Part shown: positions 60,138 to 64,000 of the stretch, in pieces
Numbering within the stretch: the stretch's first letter is position 1
How the letters are laid out: each line of letters begins with the position of its first letter
NCBI GenBank assembly: GCA_964510055.1
Contig: CAZDZY010000003.1
Coordinates: 3,883 to 67,882 of the forward strand
Length of the DNA: 64,000 nt
Reading direction: 5' to 3'
DNA from: DTFZ01 sp964510055
GTDB lineage: Bacteria; Bacillota; Clostridia; Christensenellales; SZUA-584
The notes under the pieces: generated by a model
What the model was told of the DNA's origin: nothing
Database searches by the model: none
The model's input: only the letters and a program-made list of their open reading frames with translations
Made by a program: the position numbers and the translations under genes

Positions 60138-61337
60138 TCACCTCAGCATTATATTAGTGTTGCCAGCTCCTATGATCACGGATATAGTTATAAAAAACAT
60201 CAAAGCCGACGCAAGCACCGCCGCGAAGAGCATAAGCAGCACATCCGCCGACCCGGAGGCAAACTTTCCTATGGATTTTCCCGCTATCGGCTCCAATACC
60301 GCGCCGCAAAGCTTGAAGAGAAAATAATGCGCGAGTATGCTGAAAACAGGAGTTATCACGATGGCCGCTATTATTATTATTCCGGCTATGCCTACCGCAT
60401 TCTTTATGAGCAAAGTGCAAGCTATAAGAACATCGACCGAGTTGGAAAACATACCGCCTATTATCGGGACGAGTTTGTCAATAGTATATTTTGCAGTCTT
60501 GACGGATATGCCGTCAAACGTAGAACCCAAAAGCCCCTGTATCGCTATGATTCCTAAGAATATGGTAAAGCTTACACCAATAGCCCATTTGATTATCGTT
60601 TTTATGAGCGAGCAGAAACCGTTAAGCTTTATATTCGTTGAAAAATTATTTACCAGCGTAAATACGGTAAGGACTATAATAAGCGGCAGTATCAGGCTTT
60701 TGAAAAAGAATGATATTCCGGTAGTTAAAAACACAGTTGCGGGGTTCAATATAGCAGCCGAGGTTATTCCGCCGAGCGCAGTAAGCATGGCAATGAGTAT
60801 CGGAAAGAATTCAGTTGTGAAAGACGTCATTGAAGATATCGCATCCGCTCCTGTTTTAAACGCTACGGCAAGTATACCTATAGCTATAGTCCCTATTATT
60901 ACGAACTGCGCGGTCTGCGCCGCTTTCGAAACCCCGGTTTCTCCGAACGACGGTTTGAAATGTGATATTATGCTGAACAGGAGAGCTATAACGATTATTT
61001 GTATAACGGCAGGTATGCTTTGCTTTACTCCTTTGAACATCGAGTCAAGCACAAGCGAATATACGTCCGTGATCTTAAAGTCGGCCCCGCCTTTCGCGAG
61101 CATGGTGATAAAAGATCTTAAGTCCATGCCTTTAGTGATAGGGCGCAAAGTATCTGCGTATTCATTGAAATACTTTTCTATCTCACTGAGGTCAGCCGAA
61201 CCCAGCGCACTTTCTATATTACGCGTTATCTCGTCCTCAAACGCCTCGTCCGCCTCATCGTTGCCGGAGGCAAAGGCCGTTGCGGGCAAAATGATCATAG
61301 AGAGTATTATTGCTAAAATTACAGCCGCTTTTTTCAT
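60138..61337 (-). CDS. spoIIIAE: Stage III sporulation protein AE
   Basis: 399 aa from ATG at 61337. A signal peptide (MKKAAVILAIILSMIILPATAFA) is followed by about seven or eight membrane segments. It is the polytopic permease-like part of the channel. A TTG seven codons earlier lacks a site. Confidence 0.94.
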   Translation of the reverse strand: MKKAAVILAIILSMIILPATAFASGNDEADEAFEDEITRNIESALGSADLSEIEKYFNEYADTLRPITKGMDLRSFITMLAKGGADFKITDVYSLVLDSMFKGVKQSIPAVIQIIVIALLFSIISHFKPSFGETGVSKAAQTAQFVIIGTIAIGILAVAFKTGADAISSMTSFTTEFFPILIAMLTALGGITSAAILNPATVFLTTGISFFFKSLILPLIIVLTVFTLVNNFSTNIKLNGFCSLIKTIIKWAIGVSFTIFLGIIAIQGLLGSTFDGISVKTAKYTIDKLVPIIGGMFSNSVDVLIACTLLIKNAVGIAGIIIIAAIVITPVFSILAHYFLFKLCGAVLEPIAGKSIGKFASGSADVLLMLFAAVLASALMFFITISVIIGAGNTNIMLR

Positions 61338-61341
61338 ATGT

Positions 61342-61728
61342 TTATTCCAAAAGCCCAAGCACCATATTCATAAACGAGGTCATTATCGGCAGCGAAAGTA
61401 CGATTATGAAGACTCTTCCGGCCAACTCGACTTTTGATGCAAGGGAACTTTCTCCCGTATCTTTGAGTATCTGAACTGCAAATTCGCAGATATAGGCAAT
61501 GCCTATTATCTTAAGCACTATCGTTATGCTTTCATAAGGGATATCATATCTTGTAACTATATCCCTGATATAATCGACAGCCGTAATAATGTAATCAAGC
61601 GCGTAGATAAATATTATGAGCCCGGCTACAATGCTCACCTGCATACCGATTTCCGGCTGTTTTTGTTTTATGGCGACAACAAGCACGCCGGCTATAATGC
61701 CGATGAGCGCTATTTTTACAATTTCCAT
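61342..61728 (-). CDS. spoIIIAD: Stage III sporulation protein AD
   Basis: 128 aa, mostly hydrophobic, with four predicted helices starting MEIVKIALIGIIAGVLVVAI and ending PIMTSFMNMVLGLL. It is related to SpoIIIAC and to type II/III export membrane proteins. Confidence 0.93.
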   Translation of the reverse strand: MEIVKIALIGIIAGVLVVAIKQKQPEIGMQVSIVAGLIIFIYALDYIITAVDYIRDIVTRYDIPYESITIVLKIIGIAYICEFAVQILKDTGESSLASKVELAGRVFIIVLSLPIMTSFMNMVLGLLE

Positions 61729-61730
61729 GA

Positions 61731-61928
61731 TCAGTACAAACCAAAGATGCGCTTGACGCTTTCAAACAGGTTGCTCACCAGGTCTACGACCATTAAAAGT
61801 ACAATGACCAGCCCCGCTATAGTTGTAAGCAAAGCTATGTCGTCCCTGCCCGACCTGACAAGAAGCGAATGAAGCACGGCGATCAGTATCCCTATGGCGG
61901 CAATACGGAAAATAATATCTATGTTCAA
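61731..61928 (-). CDS. spoIIIAC: Stage III sporulation protein AC
   Basis: 65 aa, two hydrophobic helices (FRIAAIGILIAVLHSLLV and IALLTTIAGLVIVLLMVV) with a RSGRDD loop, the standard form. Stop is 2 nt before the spoIIIAD start. Confidence 0.93.
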   Translation of the reverse strand: MNIDIIFRIAAIGILIAVLHSLLVRSGRDDIALLTTIAGLVIVLLMVVDLVSNLFESVKRIFGLY

Positions 61929-61941
61929 TATGATCCCTCCC

Positions 61942-62445
61942 TTATATCATAAGCAAAGCTATAAGCAGCCCCGTAAGCATTCCTGTGGTGTTGTATATCC
62001 TGCATTTCTTCTGTTTTTCCTCTTCGAGTTCATCGAGATATCCGGAAATACGTTTGATGTATATATTTGCCTGTTTTTCACACGGGTTATTGCACAGGGA
62101 CTCTATCGCTTCCCCGCCGGAATCAATAAATCTCAAATCGGCTTTTGACAGAGAAGTCGGCTTCGACCTTTCGAAACAATGATCCCATATGTATGAAAAC
62201 CTCGATTGCGGCGAGTTTTTAAGCATCCTTGAACAATCCATAAAAAATGTGCGAATGCTGTTGCCGCACGATAGTTCCAACGCCCGATATAGCTCAAGGC
62301 TGGTTCCGGCTATTCTTTCCGAGAGCGATATGAACGCAGCCTGGTATTCCCTAAAAAATTCAAGCCGCTGAACGGTTCGTTTCGCCAGCAGTCTCCCGAT
62401 GTACGAGCACAGCGCGATTATAAGCAGACATGCAATCAGTTTCAC
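61942..62445 (-). CDS. spoIIIAB: Stage III sporulation protein AB
   Basis: 167 aa. N-terminal membrane segment (MKLIACLLIIALCSYIG), a helical soluble part with REYQAAFISLSERIAGTSLELYRALE and a C-terminal helix (GMLTGLLIALLMI). It resembles the GspF-type inner-membrane protein. It overlaps spoIIIAA by 4 nt. Confidence 0.92.
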   Translation of the reverse strand: MKLIACLLIIALCSYIGRLLAKRTVQRLEFFREYQAAFISLSERIAGTSLELYRALELSCGNSIRTFFMDCSRMLKNSPQSRFSYIWDHCFERSKPTSLSKADLRFIDSGGEAIESLCNNPCEKQANIYIKRISGYLDELEEEKQKKCRIYNTTGMLTGLLIALLMI

Positions 62446-63428
62446 TTGTCCTCCTTCTTTAGCAGGAACGGCTCATTGAGCAGCTCTTGTCCTAAGGCGT
62501 CGTGTATCTGAGCTATGGTTATCCTTCCGAGAGCCGCAGAGAGCACTACATAGGTTTCAAAAAGCTTCTCATCGAATACCTGCTTAAAAAACAAACGTTT
62601 GAGCAGAGTGTCAAGATCAGGAGCATGAGCGGTAGTTATCATTGTCACGCCCGCGTTTGCTACTTCCCTTAGCGCTTCGAGATCTGTGCTCTTGCCTATT
62701 TCATCCGTTATTACAGCATCCGGCGACAGTGCCCTTAATGCCATAAACACACCTATATGCTTTTGCACCCCCGAAATTATGTCAGTCTCACGGCCAACGT
62801 CGAACAGGGGCTCGCCGTAAGCTGTCGCGGCGAGTTCCTGTCTTTCGTCGATAAGCGATATCTTGCAGGCCGGCATGCCGATACCGCTTCCCGCGCACCG
62901 CGCGATATCCCGGATCAGCGTCGTTTTCCCCAATTTCGGAGAAGAAATGATCAGGGTGTTTATTAGCTTGTTTTTTCTTGATATATATGGCATCAGCTGT
63001 TTGGATATGCCGAAGGCCTCTGTGGGAATGCGGAAATTAATGCCGTTAATGTTTTTATACGATCTGATATGCCCGTCTGATTGCAGCGCGCTTCCGGCGA
63101 TACCCGCTCTAATGCCGCTGCTCAAAGTGAGAAACCCCTGCCTGAGGTCGTCTTTGAAAGCGTAAGGAGATTTGCCCGTTATAGCGCTGAACACTTGCTC
63201 TATATCGGCATTTTCGATTGTGAGCCCTTCGCTGCCGAGGTTACCGTGAGCGTCTACGCAGAAACCTTTTTCGTCTGTGTATATCATGAGGGGCTTTGAT
63301 ATCCGCAGTCGTATCTCTTCGATGCGTAAAGACGAATACGTATCGATACGCGAAAGCGCAGTATAAATTTTCTCCGGAAGGTATTTTCCCAGAGCATCTT
63401 TCCAATCCGGCTTTATCTTAACGTTCAT
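62442..63428 (-). CDS. spoIIIAA: Stage III sporulation protein AA (secretion-type ATPase)
   Basis: 328 aa. Walker A SPKLGKTT (163-170), Walker B DAVITDEIG near 237-245, LIDERQELA near 192-200 and a STGRVSA-like region. Related to GspE/PilB-type ATPases, energising the channel. No ribosome site precedes the ATG at 63428 and no SigE promoter is clear; only a -10-like CATACACA at 63440-63447 was found, too near the start. Confidence 0.95.
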   Translation of the reverse strand: MNVKIKPDWKDALGKYLPEKIYTALSRIDTYSSLRIEEIRLRISKPLMIYTDEKGFCVDAHGNLGSEGLTIENADIEQVFSAITGKSPYAFKDDLRQGFLTLSSGIRAGIAGSALQSDGHIRSYKNINGINFRIPTEAFGISKQLMPYISRKNKLINTLIISSPKLGKTTLIRDIARCAGSGIGMPACKISLIDERQELAATAYGEPLFDVGRETDIISGVQKHIGVFMALRALSPDAVITDEIGKSTDLEALREVANAGVTMITTAHAPDLDTLLKRLFFKQVFDEKLFETYVVLSAALGRITIAQIHDALGQELLNEPFLLKKEDK

Positions 63429-63510
63429 GTTGAAGTATATGTGTATGAAATAACATTTATAACGGGATCAAAATAAAAGCGAGTTTAAACATTTCAAAAA
63501 TTAACTGAAA

Positions 63511-63544
63511 AACGGACGCAAGTGGCTTGCACTATACGTCCGTT
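63511..63544 (-). terminator. Terminator after leuD
   Basis: AACGGACG (63511-63518) pairs with CGTCCGTT (63537-63544); an inner GCAAG/CTTGC pairing strengthens it. On the minus strand it is followed by TTTTC. It lies 14 nt past the leuD stop and insulates the spoIIIA operon. Confidence 0.75.
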
Positions 63545-63557
63545 ATTCTTCAGGTGT

Positions 63558-64000
63558 TTATTCTTTCGATATATAACCGATCAATCCGCCCGAGTCGATT
63601 ATTTTTCGCATGAACGGCGGGAAGGGTTCCGCGTGGAATACCATTCCTTTCGTAATGTTTTTTATAGTCCCCGTATCGATGTCGACCTCTAGCGTGTCTC
63701 CGCTGTCAATGTTTTTTACTGCTTCGGGGCATTCAAGTATCGGCAGGCCGATGTTGATGGCGTTGCGGAAGAAGATTCTCGCAAACGTGTTTGCGATAAC
63801 ACAGTATACTCCCGCTGCCTTTATGGCTATGGGAGCGTGCTCCCTCGACGAGCCGCAGCCGAAATTATCTTCGGCGACTATTATATCGCCTTTTTTCACG
63901 GTATTGATGAAGTCTTTATCGATATCCTCCATGCAATGCGAGGAGAGTTCATTTTCATCGATAGTGTTAAGGTATCTTGCCGGTATTATTACGTCCGTGT
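63558..64000 (-). CDS. leuD: 3-isopropylmalate dehydratase small subunit (5' end outside the window)
   Basis: 147 complete codons are visible, reading in from the right edge. The visible start TDVIIPARYLNTIDENELSSHC is followed by GDIIVAEDNFGCGSSREHAPIAIKAAGVYCVIANTFARIFFRNAINIGLPILECPE and the typical small-subunit end. An internal ATG at 63932 is not the true start, because the family motif continues upstream without a stop. It isomerises isopropylmalate in leucine synthesis with LeuC, presumably just to the right. Confidence 0.95.
   Translation of the reverse strand, partial: TDVIIPARYLNTIDENELSSHCMEDIDKDFINTVKKGDIIVAEDNFGCGSSREHAPIAIKAAGVYCVIANTFARIFFRNAINIGLPILECPEAVKNIDSGDTLEVDIDTGTIKNITKGMVFHAEPFPPFMRKIIDSGGLIGYISKE

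Noticed and set aside
63439..63447. SigE promoter for spoIIIAA
   Set aside because: Only a -10-like element is present, without a matching -35 at 14-nt spacing, and too near the start codon.
1..64000. tRNA, rRNA, riboswitch, phage, insertion sequence, toxin-antitoxin or defence genes
   Set aside because: Looked for on both strands; none could be supported by sequence.

Overview
The window looks like a chromosomal segment from an endospore-forming member of the Clostridia (Bacillota), probably a draft or metagenome assembly because it contains a run of ten Ns. The evidence is gene content and order: a complete spoIIIAA-AH operon, sigG, a 21-codon spoVM, remA, HrcA with a perfect CIRCE operator, Gram-positive-type LexA boxes (GAAC-N4-GTTC), GatCAB, the prpC-prkC-rsgA-rpe-thiN block and the rimP-nusA-ylxR-ylxQ-infB block. 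I cannot name a genus. Nearly every gene is on the minus strand; only rpmB, a Y-family DNA polymerase and a LUD-domain gene are on the plus strand. I see no rRNA, tRNA, CRISPR array, phage or insertion sequence.

Layout from left to right (transcription mostly right to left). 1-300: start of hisZ with its promoter. 304-4297: recG, fakA-like and yloU-like genes. 4486-4674: rpmB on the plus strand. 4774-18902: one long operon read from an extended -10 promoter upstream of yicC through remA, gmk, rpoZ, coaBC, priA, def, fmt, rsmB, rlmN, prpC, prkC, rsgA, rpe and thiN, ending in two very small genes, a 54-aa two-helix membrane protein and spoVM, then a terminator. 19023-28450: galU, ahcY, an SAH/MTA-type deaminase, a lipoprotein, gatCAB and an AIR-synthase-like gene. 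28521-29818: SOS-controlled Y-family polymerase. 29847-37316: heat-shock operon hrcA-grpE-dnaK-dnaJ continuing into prmA, mtaB and hinT. 37339-40312: lepA and hemW (hemW is cut by the assembly gap). 40539-41204: LUD protein. 41235-49840: rimP, nusA, ylxR, ylxQ, infB, rbfA, nrnA, truB, ribF and a DUF2284 gene. 49929-52604: sigG, ylmC-like, nrdR and pgeF. 52774-58629: asp23, amaP, a DUF2273 gene, nusB, a TsaD-like paralogue, folD, xseA, xseB and ispA. 58662-63428: spoIIIA operon. 63511-64000: 3' part of leuD with a terminator.

Most of the window is conserved housekeeping: translation start and ribosome maturation (def, fmt, infB, rbfA, rimP, lepA, truB, rsgA, rlmN, rsmB), chaperones, replication restart and recombination (priA, recG, xseAB), cofactors (coaBC, ribF, thiN, folD), S-adenosylhomocysteine disposal, and the forespore/mother-cell machinery of sporulation. 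Less ordinary items are the two micro-genes at the end of the yicC operon, several highly structured intergenic repeats (dnaK-dnaJ, lepA-LUD, asp23-amaP), a 74-nt out-of-frame overlap of def and fmt, palindromes at the predicted start sites of the hisZ and asp23 promoters, a 10-residue tandem repeat in IF2, and the double LexA box over an SD-less start. I did not find a clearly novel multi-gene system.
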